A stretch of DNA of 64,000 nucleotides from Aquisphaera giovannonii (GTDB lineage Bacteria > Planctomycetota > Planctomycetia > Isosphaerales > Isosphaeraceae): positions 744,001 through 808,000 of the forward strand of contig NZ_CP042997.1 in the NCBI RefSeq assembly GCF_008087625.1, read 5' to 3'. The translations under genes and the position numbers were made by a program. Shown here piece after piece: positions 26,714-36,801 of this stretch. The first letter of the stretch is position 1; every line of letters starts with the position of its first letter. Below the pieces are notes generated by a model that was not told where the DNA came from, searched no databases, and saw only the letters and a list, made by a program, of their open reading frames with translations.

Positions 26714-27372
26714 GCGCCACCGCCCCGGGCCGTGCCCGCCGATGAGTTTGCCCGAGAAGGACGGATCCGAGGCCGGCGATCTCAACCGATGAGCCGCATC
26801 GGAGCAAGCGGGCCGTGTGGCGGACCGGTCGGGTTTTGTCGGTTGCGGCGGTTCTATCCGCAACGAAATCCGTGAAAGCCATCGGGCGGGCCATGGAGAC
26901 CGGCAAGCATGGCGCCTGTCTCTCCCTTCTTGGCCCTTCCTCTCGCCCTGCTTATGCCGATGACAGCCGACTCCGCCGCCGGCGGAATCAACCTGACTCA
27001 TCACCCGAACGCCGAGCCATGCTGTCGTGCTCGGAATTATGGTTGACTGGGTATTGACTGAGCAGAAGTATATGCTATCGTCCGTCCAGTATCTCGTTTA
27101 ATTGGATCACATAGCCTCATAAGGCAGGAGCCGAAGCACCTCGGAAATCATCCCCCGACCCGGAAGCGACCGGGACCGCGGGATGGCCGACTCAGCCTTC
27201 CTCGACGACATCGGCCGCCCCAGATACTCCCCGCAGGAAGCAGATCGAAAGATGGCGACCAGCTCCATCGCTCGGCAATCGGACGGAGTGCCGACCCGAC
27301 GAACACAAAGTTCAACTCAACATGTCGCCGGTTCGCCCCGGATGGGAGCCCGGGGGAAGCGCCACGACTTGA
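26714..27372. other. Divergent intergenic region upstream of the cas operon
   Basis: About 660 bases between the GT4 gene (minus) and cas3 (plus). Open frames here are short and compositionally unlike genes. GC drops around 27040-27120, where the best promoter-like pair is seen (listed separately). The transcript leader from there to cas3 would be about 290 bases. No hairpin, tRNA or anti-repeat was noticed. Confidence 0.4.
27054..27081 (+). promoter_or_regulatory. Possible sigma70-type promoter for the cas operon
   Basis: TTGACT at 27054-27059 and TATCGT at 27076-27081 are separated by 16 bases within an AT-richer patch about 300 bases before cas3. A second TTGACT lies at 27043-27048. The -10 is a weak match, so this is only a candidate. 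Confidence 0.3.
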
Positions 27373-29673
27373 ATGAGGACGTCGATCGTGCCGAGCATAC
27401 CCTATGCACATAGTCTGCCCGACCGCCCGTCGGAAGACTGGCACTCGCTCGAGGATCACCTGCTCGGGACGGCTCGCCTGGCCGAGGGCTTCGCCTCGGC
27501 ATTCGGCGCTGGCGAATGGGGCCGGCTCGCCGGCCTGTGGCACGACCTCGGCAAATACAGCGAGGCATTCCAGGGATACTTGCGTTCGGTCTCGGAACCG
27601 GACGCAACGGGCCACAAGTCCGACCTGGCCGGCCGGGTCATTCACTCCACGGCAGGCGCCCAACACGCGGTGAATCGAGGGCTCGTGGGGCGGCTGCTGG
27701 CCTTCGCCATCGCAGGCCACCATGCGGGGCTGCCCGATGCCGAGGCCGGGGAGTCCGGGCTGTCGATGCGCTTGCAGGAGGTCCCGGAGCCGATCGACCG
27801 CGCCCCGACACGACTACTCGAACACCCCTTACCGCCGCCGCCGAGGCTGTGTGTCATCGGCGACGGGCCGCGGCGGGCGTTCGCCCTGGCCTTCTTCACG
27901 CGGATGGTCTTCTCGTGCCTCGTCGATGCCGATTTCCTGGACACCGAGGCGTTCTTCAGCCCGAGGCGTGCCGGCCTGCGGCCGGACGGCACGGTGTCGT
28001 GCTCGGACCTCCTCGGCCGGCTGGGGAAGGCCCTGGAGGAGAAGCAGCGGCTCGCCGCCGACACGCCGGTCAATCGTCGGCGTCGTGAGGTCCTCGCCGC
28101 CTGCCTCGAGAAGGCTTCCCTCGGCCCGGGGTTCTTCTCCCTGGACGTGCCCACGGGCGGCGGCAAGACCCTCTCATCCCTGGCCTTCGCCCTCTCCCAT
28201 GCCACCCAACACGGCCTCCGGCGCGTCGTCTACGCCATCCCGTTCACGAGCATCATCGAGCAGACCGCGAATGTCTTCCGCGAGGCGCTCGGCGACCTGG
28301 GAGGCCAGGTCCTCGAGCACCACAGCAACCTCGAGCCCGACGACCCCGTCCGTCAGACCGATCGCTCGCGCCTGGCCGCGGAGAACTTCGACTCGCCCCT
28401 CGTCGTCACCACCAACGTCCAGCTCTTCGAATCGCTCTTCGCCTCCCGAACCTCCCGATGCCGCAAGCTCCATCGCCTGGCGCGAAACGTCATCATCCTC
28501 GACGAGGCGCAGACCCTCCCCCCGCAGCTGCTGGCGCCGACGCTCGCCGCCCTGGAGGAGCTGGTCGCGAATTACGGGGCGACGGTCGTCCTGTGCACGG
28601 CGACGCAGCCGGCGGTCACGCGCCACGACGGCTTCCCGATCGGCCTCGACGGAGTGCGACCCATCATAGACGACCCGGCCCGGCTCCACGCCAGCCTGGG
28701 CAGGACGTCCGTCACCCTCCTGGGGGCGACGAGCAACGACGACCTCATCGGCCGGCTCCGCGCCGAGCGCCAGGCCCTCTGCATCGTGAACTCGCGCCGG
28801 CACGCCTCGGACCTGTTCAGGCGGCTCGACGATCCGGCAGCACTCCACCTGAGCGCCTCGATGTGCGCGGCGCACCGCTCCGAGGTCGTTGCAGAGATCC
28901 GGCGCAGGCTCCTGCCCGCCGTCAACGAGCCCTGCCGCGTCATCTCGACGCAGGTCATCGAGGCGGGCGTGGACGTCGATTTCCCCGCCTGCTTCCGCGC
29001 CGCCGCGGGGCTCGACTCCATCGCGCAGGCGGCCGGCCGCTGCAATCGCGAGGGCCTCCTCTCCGCGCCCGACGGCTCGCCCTCGCTCGGTCGCGTCTTC
29101 GTCTTCGACTACGACCGGAAGGAATACCCCACGGCCTCCCTCATCGAACAGGCCGCGCAGTGCTTCCGCGAGGTCGCGCCCGACCATCAACTCGGCCTCC
29201 TCGCCCCGCCGGCGACCAAGGCCTACTTCCGGTTGCGCTACTGGCAGCAGGGCGGGCAGGATGGCCGAGGCTGGGACCGGGGCGACGGCGGCCAATCGGT
29301 CATGGGCTGCTTCGCCCCCGACAGGAAGACCCTCCTCCACGCCCAGTTCCGCACCGCCGTTTCGGCCTATCGCCTCATCGACGACGCCCAGACGCCGATC
29401 CTCGTCCCGTTCGGCGACCGGGGCCGCGAGCTGATCCGCGAGCTGGAGATGATGCCGGAGCAGCCCGAACCCGAGCGGCTACGGGCGTTCGATCGGAACG
29501 CGCAGCGTTACGTCGTCGGTGTCTACGACCGGGGCCTGAAGGCGCTCCTCGAGAGCGGCGTGCTCCTCGAATACCACGGCCGCTACTGCCTCGGGAACCG
29601 GGAGGCCTATCACGAGCGCCTGGGATTGACGTTCGAAGCCCTGGGCCTCGACCCGGACAGACTCGTCATCTGA
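27373..29673 (+). CDS. cas3: Cas3, HD nuclease-helicase of type I-C CRISPR-Cas
   Basis: A 766-residue protein, typical length for type I-C Cas3. The N-terminal HD nuclease domain shows WHDLGK with H57-D58, then HSTAGAQHA and AGHHAG, supplying the metal-binding histidines. The SF2 helicase follows: Walker A VPTGGGKT at 259-266, Walker B/motif II LDEAQ with D377-E378-A379-Q380 (DEAQ in place of DEAH), motif III CTATQPA, and a motif VI-like QAAGRCNREG. It degrades target DNA after Cascade recognition. The start is ATG 27373; GTG 27388, preceded by AGGA at seven bases, is a real alternative and would trim five residues. It is the first gene of the cas operon and the next gene follows after 21 bases. 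All catalytic motifs look intact. Confidence 0.96.
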   Translation: MRTSIVPSIPYAHSLPDRPSEDWHSLEDHLLGTARLAEGFASAFGAGEWGRLAGLWHDLGKYSEAFQGYLRSVSEPDATGHKSDLAGRVIHSTAGAQHAVNRGLVGRLLAFAIAGHHAGLPDAEAGESGLSMRLQEVPEPIDRAPTRLLEHPLPPPPRLCVIGDGPRRAFALAFFTRMVFSCLVDADFLDTEAFFSPRRAGLRPDGTVSCSDLLGRLGKALEEKQRLAADTPVNRRRREVLAACLEKASLGPGFFSLDVPTGGGKTLSSLAFALSHATQHGLRRVVYAIPFTSIIEQTANVFREALGDLGGQVLEHHSNLEPDDPVRQTDRSRLAAENFDSPLVVTTNVQLFESLFASRTSRCRKLHRLARNVIILDEAQTLPPQLLAPTLAALEELVANYGATVVLCTATQPAVTRHDGFPIGLDGVRPIIDDPARLHASLGRTSVTLLGATSNDDLIGRLRAERQALCIVNSRRHASDLFRRLDDPAALHLSASMCAAHRSEVVAEIRRRLLPAVNEPCRVISTQVIEAGVDVDFPACFRAAAGLDSIAQAAGRCNREGLLSAPDGSPSLGRVFVFDYDRKEYPTASLIEQAAQCFREVAPDHQLGLLAPPATKAYFRLRYWQQGGQDGRGWDRGDGGQSVMGCFAPDRKTLLHAQFRTAVSAYRLIDDAQTPILVPFGDRGRELIRELEMMPEQPEPERLRAFDRNAQRYVVGVYDRGLKALLESGVLLEYHGRYCLGNREAYHERLGLTFEALGLDPDRLVI

Positions 29674-29694
29674 GTTGCCATGGAGTGAATCCGC

Positions 29695-30351
29695 ATGAGT
29701 ATCCGACTCAAGGTCTGGGGCGACTTCGCCTGCTTCACCCGCCCCGAGATGAAGGTGGAACGCGTCAGCTACGACATCCTGACGCCCTCGGCGGCACGCG
29801 GGATCCTCGAGGCGATCTACTGGAAGCCGGAGATCCGCTGGAGGGTCACGCGTATCCAAGTGCTCAATCCCGTCCGATTCACCTCGCTGCGCCGCAACGA
29901 GGTCGGCGCGAAGATCCCGGCCGGCACCGCCGCGGCGGCCATGAAGGGCGGCCGCGGGCGCCTCGGCATGTATGTCGAGGAGGACCGGCAGCAACGTGCG
30001 GCGACCATCCTTCGGGACGTTGCCTACGTGATCGAGGCGAATTTCGACATCGTCGGCGGCGACGACAACGCCGGGAAGCACCTGGATCAGTTCAACCGCC
30101 GGGCTCGCGGCGGGCGCTGCTTCCATCGCCCGTACCTGGGATGCCGGGAATTCCCCGCCGACTTCGCCCTGCTCGAGGATGGCGAACCCGTCCCGCCGGT
30201 CCACGAGGAATGGGCCGGGGAACGCGACCTCGGTTACGTCCTGAACGACATCGATTTCCGCGACGGCATGACGCCCCATTTCTTCCGGGCCGTCCTGCGC
30301 GATGGCCTCGTTTCGGTTCCGCCCCTTGGCGACAGGGAGGTGCGTCGATGA
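29695..30351 (+). CDS. cas5c: Cas5c (Cas5d), crRNA-processing subunit of type I-C Cascade
   Basis: A 218-residue protein opening with LKVWGDFACFTRPEMKVERV, the characteristic Cas5 N-terminus for I-C, and a mid-protein region NPVRFTSLRRNEV typical of this family. In type I-C there is no Cas6; family knowledge assigns pre-crRNA cleavage to this Cas5, which leaves an 11-nt 5' handle from the repeat end. It has an RNA-recognition-type fold. Start ATG 29695 follows a GGAGTGA-type site. The stop TGA overlaps the ATG of cas8c by four bases (ATGA at 30348-30351), indicating translational coupling. No defects are visible. Confidence 0.95.
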   Translation: MSIRLKVWGDFACFTRPEMKVERVSYDILTPSAARGILEAIYWKPEIRWRVTRIQVLNPVRFTSLRRNEVGAKIPAGTAAAAMKGGRGRLGMYVEEDRQQRAATILRDVAYVIEANFDIVGGDDNAGKHLDQFNRRARGGRCFHRPYLGCREFPADFALLEDGEPVPPVHEEWAGERDLGYVLNDIDFRDGMTPHFFRAVLRDGLVSVPPLGDREVRR

Positions 30352-32114
30352 GCACCCTGCAGAGTGGCCTGCTCCCCGCGCTGGTCCGCTATTACGAGCG
30401 CCTCGAGAGAGACCCGGGCCAGAACGTCGCCGGATTCGGCTTCAGCATCGAGAAGGTATCCTTCTGCGTCGTGCTCGAACTCGACGGTTCGCTCTCCTCG
30501 TTCGCGGACATCCGCGACCGCGGTGAAAAGGGGAAGGCGACTCCTAGGCGCATCCTCGTCCCGGACGGCGGCGGTCGATCCGGGATAGGGCTGAAGCCGT
30601 TCTTCTGCTGGGACAATACCGGCTACGCGCTCGGGCGCGACAACAAGGGCAAGCCCGAGCGGGCGGCCCAGATGTTCGAGGCGTTCCGTGAGCTTCACCG
30701 ATCCTTCCTCCACGAGCTTCAGGACGACGAAGGTTTCGTTGCGCTCTGCCGCTTTCTCGAAACCTGGGAGCCGGCCGGCGCGGAGTCGCTCGATGACTGG
30801 GATGAGGCCGCCGGGCTCAATGTCGCCTTCAGACTGCGCAACCGCGACTCGTACGTCCACGATAGCGAGGCCGTCCGCTCCTGCTGGTCCGCTCACCTGG
30901 CACGCCAGATGGGGGGCGAATCCGGCCCGCGAGGAATCTCCCTGGTCAGCGGAGAGGAGGACGAGCTCGCGCGGCTCCACCCCCAGATCGGCGGCGTCTC
31001 GGGGGCCAACACGACGGGCGCGGCGATCGTCTCGTTCAACCTGAACGCGTTCGAGAGCTATGGCAAGTCCCAGAGCTACAACGCCCCGGTCGGCGAACGC
31101 GACGCCTTCCGATACTCCACGGCGCTGAACCGCCTGCTCGCCGACCAGGCCCGGAAGGTCCGCATCGGCGACGCGACGGTGGTCTTCTGGTCCGACTCGG
31201 CCGAGGGAGGTGAGGCCGAGGCGGTGTTCCGCGACATCTTCGGCGACGATCAGGGCATGGGGAACGAGGCGGAGCACGCCGCCACCGTGTCCCGCCTCAA
31301 GGTCTTCCTCGACGCCGCGAGGCAAGGGCGTCTCGCCGACGCCCTGCGGGATCCGGACGCCCCGTTCTACGTCCTCGGACTGTCGCCGAACCAGAGCCGC
31401 CTCAACGTCCGCTACTGGCTCGTGGGCACGGTGAGGCGATTCGCCGAGCGGCTGTCGGAGCACGTGGGCCGGCTCGACGTGATCGGTGCCCGGCCCGACG
31501 ACCCGCCGCTCAGCATCCGCCGATTGCTGTGGGAGACGGCCCGCGAGCCCAAGGCGATCGCGCCCCAGCTCGCGGGCGAGGTGGCCAGGGCGGTGCTCGG
31601 GGGCCTACCTTACCCGCAAGCCCTGTTCCAGGCGGTCATCCGGCGCGTGAGGGCCGACTCCGTCCTGAACCACCGCCGGGCCGCCATCCTGAAGGCCTAT
31701 CTCATCCGGAACGAAAACGAGGAGGTTTCCGTGGCGTTGAACAAGGACCATCCCGATCAGGCGTACCATCTGGGCCGGCTGTTCGCCGCCCTGGAGAAGG
31801 TCCAGGAAGAGTCGGCCGACTCGAAGCTGAACAGCACGGTCAAGGACCGCTTCTTCGGCTCGGCCGCGGCGACGCCGGCCGCCATCTTCCCCCGGCTCCT
31901 CCGGCTCCATCAGCATCACCTGAACAAGATGTCGAGCGACGGACTCCGCATCACCCGCGAGAAGCTGGTGGGCGAGATCAGCGGTCGCCTCGATCGATTC
32001 CCCTCGCACCTGCCCCTGGAGAAGCAGGGGCTCTTCTATCTCGGCTACTACCACCAGAGGCAGGACTTCTTCACCAAGCGGCCCGACACCAACCCGGAGG
32101 CGAATAATGGCTGA
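30348..32114 (+). CDS. cas8c: Cas8c (Csd1), large subunit of type I-C Cascade
   Basis: A 588-residue protein. The frame is open much further upstream, through cas3 and cas5c, but the start ATG at 30348 overlaps the cas5c stop (ATGA) and follows GGGAGG, which fixes it. Recognisable Csd1 features are the N-terminal [26 protein letters not shown], the [14 protein letters not shown] block near residue 85, the [18 protein letters not shown] block around residues 215-232 and [12 protein letters not shown] close to the C-terminus. Cas8c recognises the PAM and seals the R-loop in type I-C Cascade; an internal start that makes a small Cas11c subunit is known for this family. A candidate is the ATG/GTG region near 31700-31740 (GTGGCGTTG at 31731), preceded by GAGGAGG, giving [16 protein letters not shown]; this is worth noting as the probable internal Cas11c start. 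Confidence 0.95.
   Translation: MSTLQSGLLPALVRYYERLERDPGQNVAGFGFSIEKVSFCVVLELDGSLSSFADIRDRGEKGKATPRRILVPDGGGRSGIGLKPFFCWDNTGYALGRDNKGKPERAAQMFEAFRELHRSFLHELQDDEGFVALCRFLETWEPAGAESLDDWDEAAGLNVAFRLRNRDSYVHDSEAVRSCWSAHLARQMGGESGPRGISLVSGEEDELARLHPQIGGVSGANTTGAAIVSFNLNAFESYGKSQSYNAPVGERDAFRYSTALNRLLADQARKVRIGDATVVFWSDSAEGGEAEAVFRDIFGDDQGMGNEAEHAATVSRLKVFLDAARQGRLADALRDPDAPFYVLGLSPNQSRLNVRYWLVGTVRRFAERLSEHVGRLDVIGARPDDPPLSIRRLLWETAREPKAIAPQLAGEVARAVLGGLPYPQALFQAVIRRVRADSVLNHRRAAILKAYLIRNENEEVSVALNKDHPDQAYHLGRLFAALEKVQEESADSKLNSTVKDRFFGSAAATPAAIFPRLLRLHQHHLNKMSSDGLRITREKLVGEISGRLDRFPSHLPLEKQGLFYLGYYHQRQDFFTKRPDTNPEANNG
31731..32114 (+). CDS. Probable internally started small subunit Cas11c within cas8c
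   Basis: GTG at 31731 lies in the cas8c frame directly after a strong GAGGAGG ribosome-binding site (31720-31726, four bases from the start). It would give a 127-residue all-helical protein matching the C-terminal part of Cas8c (V-A-L-N-K-D-H at its N-terminus). Type I-C systems are known to make Cas11c by internal initiation in this part of cas8c. The site is seen directly; its use is inferred from the family. Confidence 0.55.
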   Translation: MALNKDHPDQAYHLGRLFAALEKVQEESADSKLNSTVKDRFFGSAAATPAAIFPRLLRLHQHHLNKMSSDGLRITREKLVGEISGRLDRFPSHLPLEKQGLFYLGYYHQRQDFFTKRPDTNPEANNG

Positions 32115-33066
32115 TTCCAGCGACAGCGGCCAGGCCATCCAGAACCGATACGACCTGGTCTACTTCTTCGAGATCACCGACGGCAACCCCAACGGCGACC
32201 CCGACGCCGGCAACCTGCCGCGGATCGACCCCGAGACCGGGCAGGGCCTGGTCACCGACGTCTGCCTCAAGCGGAAGGTCCGCAACTTCGTGGGGGTGAC
32301 GCGCGGCGAGGAGCCCCCCTTCGAAATCTACGTGAAGGAGAAGGCCGTCCTCAATCAGCAGCACGAACGCGCCTACGAGGCCGAGAAGCTGGACCCCAAG
32401 AAGCGCACGACCAAGGGCAAGGACCGGACGGAGGAGGACCGCCGCCTGACGCGGTGGATGTGCAAGAATTTCTTCGACATCCGCACCTTCGGCGCCGTCA
32501 TGACGACGGAGGTCAACTGCGGACAGGTACGCGGGCCCGTGCAGTTCGGCCTCGCGCGATCGCTGCACCCGATCGTCACCCTGGAGCACGCCGTCACCCG
32601 CTGCGCGGTGACGACGCCGGCGGAATCCGAGAAGCAGGAGGGCGGGAATCGCACGATGGGCCGCAAGTTCACGGTGCCCTACGCCCTGTACCGCGCCCAC
32701 GGCTACGTCAACGCCAACCTGGCGGGCGGGAAGAACGGCACGGGCTTCTCCGAGGGCGACCTCGCCCTGTTCAAGCAGGCCCTGGACCGGATGTTTGAAC
32801 TCGACCGGTCGGCCGCGAGGGCCAACATGCGCCCCGTCGCGTGCATCGCCTTCCGCCACGAGAGCGCCCTCGGGAATGCCCGTGCCGACCGTCTGTTTGC
32901 CCGCGTGCGATGCACACCGAAGGCCGGCGTCCAGCCGCTCGCCGGGGACACCAACGGCGACGCGGAGGGCCGGCCGCCGAGGTCGTTCGCCGACTATGAG
33001 CTGCTCGTCGACGAGCAGGGGCTGCCCGAGGGCGTCACGATCGAGCGCTGGATCGACTGGAGCTGA
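32107..33066 (+). CDS. cas7c: Cas7c (Csd2), backbone subunit of type I-C Cascade
   Basis: A 319-residue protein beginning eight bases before the cas8c stop, an overlap that suggests coupled translation. The N-terminal strand [20 protein letters not shown] is the Csd2 hallmark (family knowledge: binds along the crRNA spacer). Other Csd2 features are [35 protein letters not shown] and [14 protein letters not shown]. The glycine-rich NPNGDP loop and conserved Arg/Lys run agree with RNA binding. Length is usual for the family (about 290-320). No frameshift or missing segment was seen. Confidence 0.96.
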   Translation: MADSSDSGQAIQNRYDLVYFFEITDGNPNGDPDAGNLPRIDPETGQGLVTDVCLKRKVRNFVGVTRGEEPPFEIYVKEKAVLNQQHERAYEAEKLDPKKRTTKGKDRTEEDRRLTRWMCKNFFDIRTFGAVMTTEVNCGQVRGPVQFGLARSLHPIVTLEHAVTRCAVTTPAESEKQEGGNRTMGRKFTVPYALYRAHGYVNANLAGGKNGTGFSEGDLALFKQALDRMFELDRSAARANMRPVACIAFRHESALGNARADRLFARVRCTPKAGVQPLAGDTNGDAEGRPPRSFADYELLVDEQGLPEGVTIERWIDWS

Positions 33067-33069
33067 CCC

Positions 33070-33723
33070 GTGCCCTACGCCGAATCGGACCTCCTGCCGA
33101 TCTCCGCCCTCCAGCACCTGCTGTATTGCGATCGGCAGTGCGCGCTGATCCACCTGGAGAGGCTGTGGGCGGAGAATCGCTTCACGGCGGAGGGGGCGAT
33201 CCTCCACCGCAAGGCGCACGGCGGGCGGCCCGAGTCGCGACCAAGCGGGCGGACGACGCGGGCGCTGCCCGTCCGGAGCTTCGCCCTCGGCCTGTTCGGG
33301 GTGACCGACGTCGTTCGGTGGGACCCGGCGGCGGGGGGCGAGGCGGTGCCGGTGGAATACAAGCGGGGCCGCCCGAAGAAGGGCGACTGCGATCGCGTCC
33401 AACTTTGCGCCCAGGCGCTCTGCCTCGAGGAGATGCTGGGCCGCCCGCTGGGCCGGGGGGAGATCTTCTACGGCCGGGTGCGACGCCGGGTGGCGGTGGG
33501 GTTCACGCCCGAACTGCGCCGGGCCACCGTCGAGGCCGCCGCGCGCCTGCACGACCTGATCGGCTCGGGCCGGACGCCCCAGGCCGTGCCCGGCCGCAAG
33601 TGCGACCGGTGCTCGCTCCGCGACCTCTGCCTCCCCCGGCTCGGCCCTGCGGCCGGCTCGGCGCGGCGGCACTTCGACCGGTCGCTCGACGCCCTCCTCG
33701 CCGGCGAGGGGCCCACCGACTGA
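33070..33723 (+). CDS. cas4: Cas4 exonuclease of the CRISPR adaptation module
   Basis: A 217-residue protein starting at GTG 33070, four bases after cas7c. Four cysteines expected to hold a 4Fe-4S cluster are visible: C20 (LLYCDRQC) and C178, C181, C187 in the C-terminal [11 protein letters not shown]. The RecB-type nuclease core shows VPVEYKRG (the E-x-K pair) followed by [12 protein letters not shown]. Cas4 trims prespacers and enforces PAM-correct spacer uptake with Cas1 and Cas2. The region 60-90 (RRAR-like [12 protein letters not shown]) is more basic than usual. The protein ends six bases before cas1. Catalytic and cluster residues all appear present. Confidence 0.94.
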   Translation: MPYAESDLLPISALQHLLYCDRQCALIHLERLWAENRFTAEGAILHRKAHGGRPESRPSGRTTRALPVRSFALGLFGVTDVVRWDPAAGGEAVPVEYKRGRPKKGDCDRVQLCAQALCLEEMLGRPLGRGEIFYGRVRRRVAVGFTPELRRATVEAAARLHDLIGSGRTPQAVPGRKCDRCSLRDLCLPRLGPAAGSARRHFDRSLDALLAGEGPTD

Positions 33724-33729
33724 GGAACC

Positions 33730-34776
33730 ATGAAGACCCATCTCAACACGCTCTACATCACGACCCAGGGGACCTACCTCGGCAAGTCCGGGGAGTCGGT
33801 CCAGGTCCGCGCCGAAGGCAAGGTCCTGGCCCAGCTCCCCCTGCACAACCTGGAGGGGGTTGTCTGTTTCGGACGGGTGGGCTGCTCGCCGTCCCTGCTC
33901 GGCGCCTGCGCCGAGCGCGGGGTCTCCGTCTCGCTGCTCACCCAGCACGGCCGCTTCCTGGCCGCCGTCCGGGGCAACACCTCGGGGAACGTGCTGCTCC
34001 GGCGGCAGCAGTACCGGCTGGCGGACCGCCCCGAGGTGGCCCTGGACGTCGCCCGCAGGATCGTGCTCGCGAAGGTGGCCAACTCCCGGTCCGTCCTGCT
34101 GCGGGCCGCCCGGGACTGCGTCGCGGGCGACGCCGCGCGCTTGGACACGCTCCGGCGGGAGGGAGGCCGGCTGGCGGCCTCGGCCCCGGGGCTCCGCGAG
34201 GCGACGACGATCGACCAGGTCCGCGGGCTCGAGGGGGAGGCGGCCACCCACTACTTCGGGGCCTTCGACGCCCTGCTCAGCCCGTCGGCGTCCGCGGAGG
34301 CATTCCGGTTCACGGGCCGGTCGCGACGGCCTCCCTTGGACCGAATCAACGCCCTGCTGTCGTTCCTGTACACGCTGGTCCTCCACGACGCCCGCTCCGC
34401 GTGCGAGTCCGTCGGCCTCGACCCGTGCGTGGGCTTCCTGCACGCCGACCGGCCGGGCAAGCCCGCCCTGGCGCTGGACCTGATGGAGGAGTTCCGCGCC
34501 TTCGTCGCCGACCGACTGGCCTTCTCGCTCATCAACCGAAGGCAGGTGTCCGCCGACGGGTTCGAGGTGCGCGAGAACGGCGCGGTCCTCATGAACGATG
34601 CCACACGGAAGGCGGTGCTCGCCGCCTATCAGCAGCGCAAGCGAGAGACCCTGGCCCACCCCTTCCTGGAGGAGCAGACGACGGTCGGGATGCTCGTGCA
34701 CCTTCAGGCCCTCCTACTCGCCCGCTGGATCCGGGGCGACCTCGACGCCTATCCTCCGTTCCTGTGGAAGGGCTGA
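33730..34776 (+). CDS. cas1: Cas1 integrase, type I-C
   Basis: A 348-residue protein with the N-terminal beta domain ([19 protein letters not shown]) and the alpha-helical catalytic domain. Metal-binding residues are seen at E170 in [13 protein letters not shown]238 in [11 protein letters not shown] and D250 in [10 protein letters not shown], the usual E-H-D triad of Cas1. The substrate-facing region [20 protein letters not shown] is also typical. Cas1 joins new spacers at the leader end of the array with Cas2. The start ATG 33730 follows GAGGAACC. The gap to cas2 is 50 bases. No frameshift is seen, so adaptation is likely functional, consistent with the very long array. Confidence 0.96.
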   Translation: MKTHLNTLYITTQGTYLGKSGESVQVRAEGKVLAQLPLHNLEGVVCFGRVGCSPSLLGACAERGVSVSLLTQHGRFLAAVRGNTSGNVLLRRQQYRLADRPEVALDVARRIVLAKVANSRSVLLRAARDCVAGDAARLDTLRREGGRLAASAPGLREATTIDQVRGLEGEAATHYFGAFDALLSPSASAEAFRFTGRSRRPPLDRINALLSFLYTLVLHDARSACESVGLDPCVGFLHADRPGKPALALDLMEEFRAFVADRLAFSLINRRQVSADGFEVRENGAVLMNDATRKAVLAAYQQRKRETLAHPFLEEQTTVGMLVHLQALLLARWIRGDLDAYPPFLWKG

Positions 34777-34826
34777 GCCGGCCCCGTCCCTCACCGATCC
34801 GTCCCGCACCGAGGCCCCCGCCCCTC

Positions 34827-35117
34827 ATGTATGTCCTGGTCACCTACGACATCCAGACGACGACCGCGGCCGGCCGGCGTCGCCTCCGCCAGGCCGCGAG
34901 GGCCTGCCTCGACTTCGGCCAGCGCGTGCAGCTCTCCGTCTTCGAGCTGAAGGTGGATCCGGCCCGATGGGCCCAGTGCCGGGCCCGGCTCCTGGGGATC
35001 ATCGACCCCGCGGTGGACAGCGTGCGGTTCTACCACCTCGGCTCGAACTGGGAGAGCCGCGTGGAGCATCACGGCGTCCAGACCGGATTCGACATCGAGG
35101 GGCCGCTCATCATCTGA
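34827..35117 (+). CDS. cas2: Cas2, adaptation factor
   Basis: A 96-residue protein beginning at ATG 34827 ([20 protein letters not shown]). The YVLVTYDI strand supplies the conserved Asp of Cas2, and the family's typical [14 protein letters not shown] follows. The length is typical (about 95). The frame is open upstream but that is the antisense-like third frame of cas1. The stop (35115-35117) is 177 bases from the first CRISPR repeat. Cas2 dimers bridge two Cas1 dimers during spacer insertion. The gene completes the order cas3-5-8-7-4-1-2 of type I-C. Confidence 0.95.
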   Translation: MYVLVTYDIQTTTAAGRRRLRQAARACLDFGQRVQLSVFELKVDPARWAQCRARLLGIIDPAVDSVRFYHLGSNWESRVEHHGVQTGFDIEGPLII

Positions 35118-35294
35118 CGCGGACCGCCGGCGCGCACGAAAATGCCGCCCGGTTCGCGATCGCCGGAACCCTCTTTCTCAATTCGGTTTCGGTTTCCCCC
35201 ATCGCCGTGCCCCGGCTCCCCACCCCGCCTCGACCAGCCGGTCCGCGGAATGCCGTTCCTAACCCCCACCCCCGCCACCGGTTAGAATGGCGGA
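35118..35294 (+). promoter_or_regulatory. CRISPR leader
   Basis: The 177 bases between cas2 and the first repeat are the leader. It is the leader side because repeats downstream are perfect here while the last repeat at 39564 is degenerate. It is less GC-rich than the surroundings around 35165-35205 (CTTTCTCAATTCGGTTTCGG), which may hold the array promoter. No clear -35/-10 pair was identified. Confidence 0.7.
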
Positions 35295-36703
35295 GTCGCC
35301 CCCCACGCGGGGGCGTGGATTGAAACAGCTTCATGTCGACGATGCGGGCCCGGGCCTCCTCGGTCGCCCCCCACGCGGGGGCGTGGATTGAAACATGATG
35401 GTCACTCGGGTCATGTCCTCCGGGACGCAAAGTCGCCCCCCACGCGGGGGCGTGGATTGAAACTTCGTGCCGTCAGTGGCCACCCGGGTAACCTCGAGTC
35501 GCCCCCCACGCGGGGGCGTGGATTGAAACACCTCCAGCTCGAGATGCCGGCCGCGCCATGGCCCGGTCGCCCCCCACGCGGGGGCGTGGATTGAAACTCG
35601 GCGGCCCTCCGCAGCCCGACCGTCCCCTCCCCGTCGCCCCCCACGCGGGGGCGTGGATTGAAACGTGATCTCGGGGTACGTCCGCCGGAAGATCACCGCG
35701 GTCGCCCCCCACGCGGGGGCGTGGATTGAAACATCTCCCGGTAGTGCCTGATGCGCTCCCCCTCCTTCGTCGCCCCCCACGCGGGGGCGTGGATTGAAAC
35801 ATGATCGAGACTTGGCGGAGGGAAGCCGCCTCCGTCGTCGCCCCCCACGCGGGGGCGTGGATTGAAACGCCGCGCCGGCGTCCGGGTCCGCCTCGCTGGT
35901 CGGTCGCCCCCCACGCGGGGGCGTGGATTGAAACGGCGTGGACCAGTTCGCCGTCTTCGCCACGACGGGTCGCCCCCCACGCGGGGGCGTGGATTGAAAC
36001 TTGCGGGCGATCTTGAACGAGTACCAGCCCGAGGGTCGCCCCCCACGCGGGGGCGTGGATTGAAACCAAATCCAGTGGGCCCGCGACGCGATCCGCCAGT
36101 GTCGCCCCCCACGCGGGGGCGTGGATTGAAACCCCGCGGGCGCGGCGCGATCCAGGCCGTCGGGGATGTCGCCCCCCACGCGGGGGCGTGGATTGAAACG
36201 GAGGCCATGACTGTCCCCAGGATGCCGGTAGATGCGTCGCCCCCCACGCGGGGGCGTGGATTGAAACTCGTTTCCGTCGCCGGGTCGATCATCTCCGCGA
36301 CAGTCGCCCCCCACGCGGGGGCGTGGATTGAAACACGGCCTCGCTCGCCGACGTGTTCGAGGATTGGGACGTCGCCCCCCACGCGGGGGCGTGGATTGAA
36401 ACGAGTTCTCGGGGGCGGGCCGCGATCAGCCCCTCCGTCGCCCCCCACGCGGGGGCGTGGATTGAAACTCCTCGAGGATGGGGCGGAGGCCGTTGATCGT
36501 CGCGTCGCCCCCCACGCGGGGGCGTGGATTGAAACGCGAGCCTGGAGATGATCTACGGGGTGGGCTACTGTCGCCCCCCACGCGGGGGCGTGGATTGAAA
36601 CAACGCGGTCGGGACCACGAACACGGCCCGCGTCACGGTCGCCCCCCACGCGGGGGCGTGGATTGAAACATCTCGCGGATCGCCCTGGCGGGCTCGCCGC
36701 CGT

Positions 36704-36801
36704 GTCGCCCCCCACGCGGGGGCGTGGATTGAAACGTCGATATCCAGGCGGATAAGTCGCCGATGGATAGTAGCCCCCCACGCGGGGGCGTGGATTGAAA
36801 C
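36704..36801 (+). repeat. Duplicated repeat-spacer-variant repeat unit, copy 1 inside the array
   Basis: The canonical repeat at 36704-36735, the 34-base spacer at 36736-36769 (starting GTCGATATCCAGGCGG) and the C3A variant repeat at 36770-36801 match base for base the unit at 39430-39527. Neighbouring spacers on both sides differ, so the copied tract is just this unit. Confidence 0.9.
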
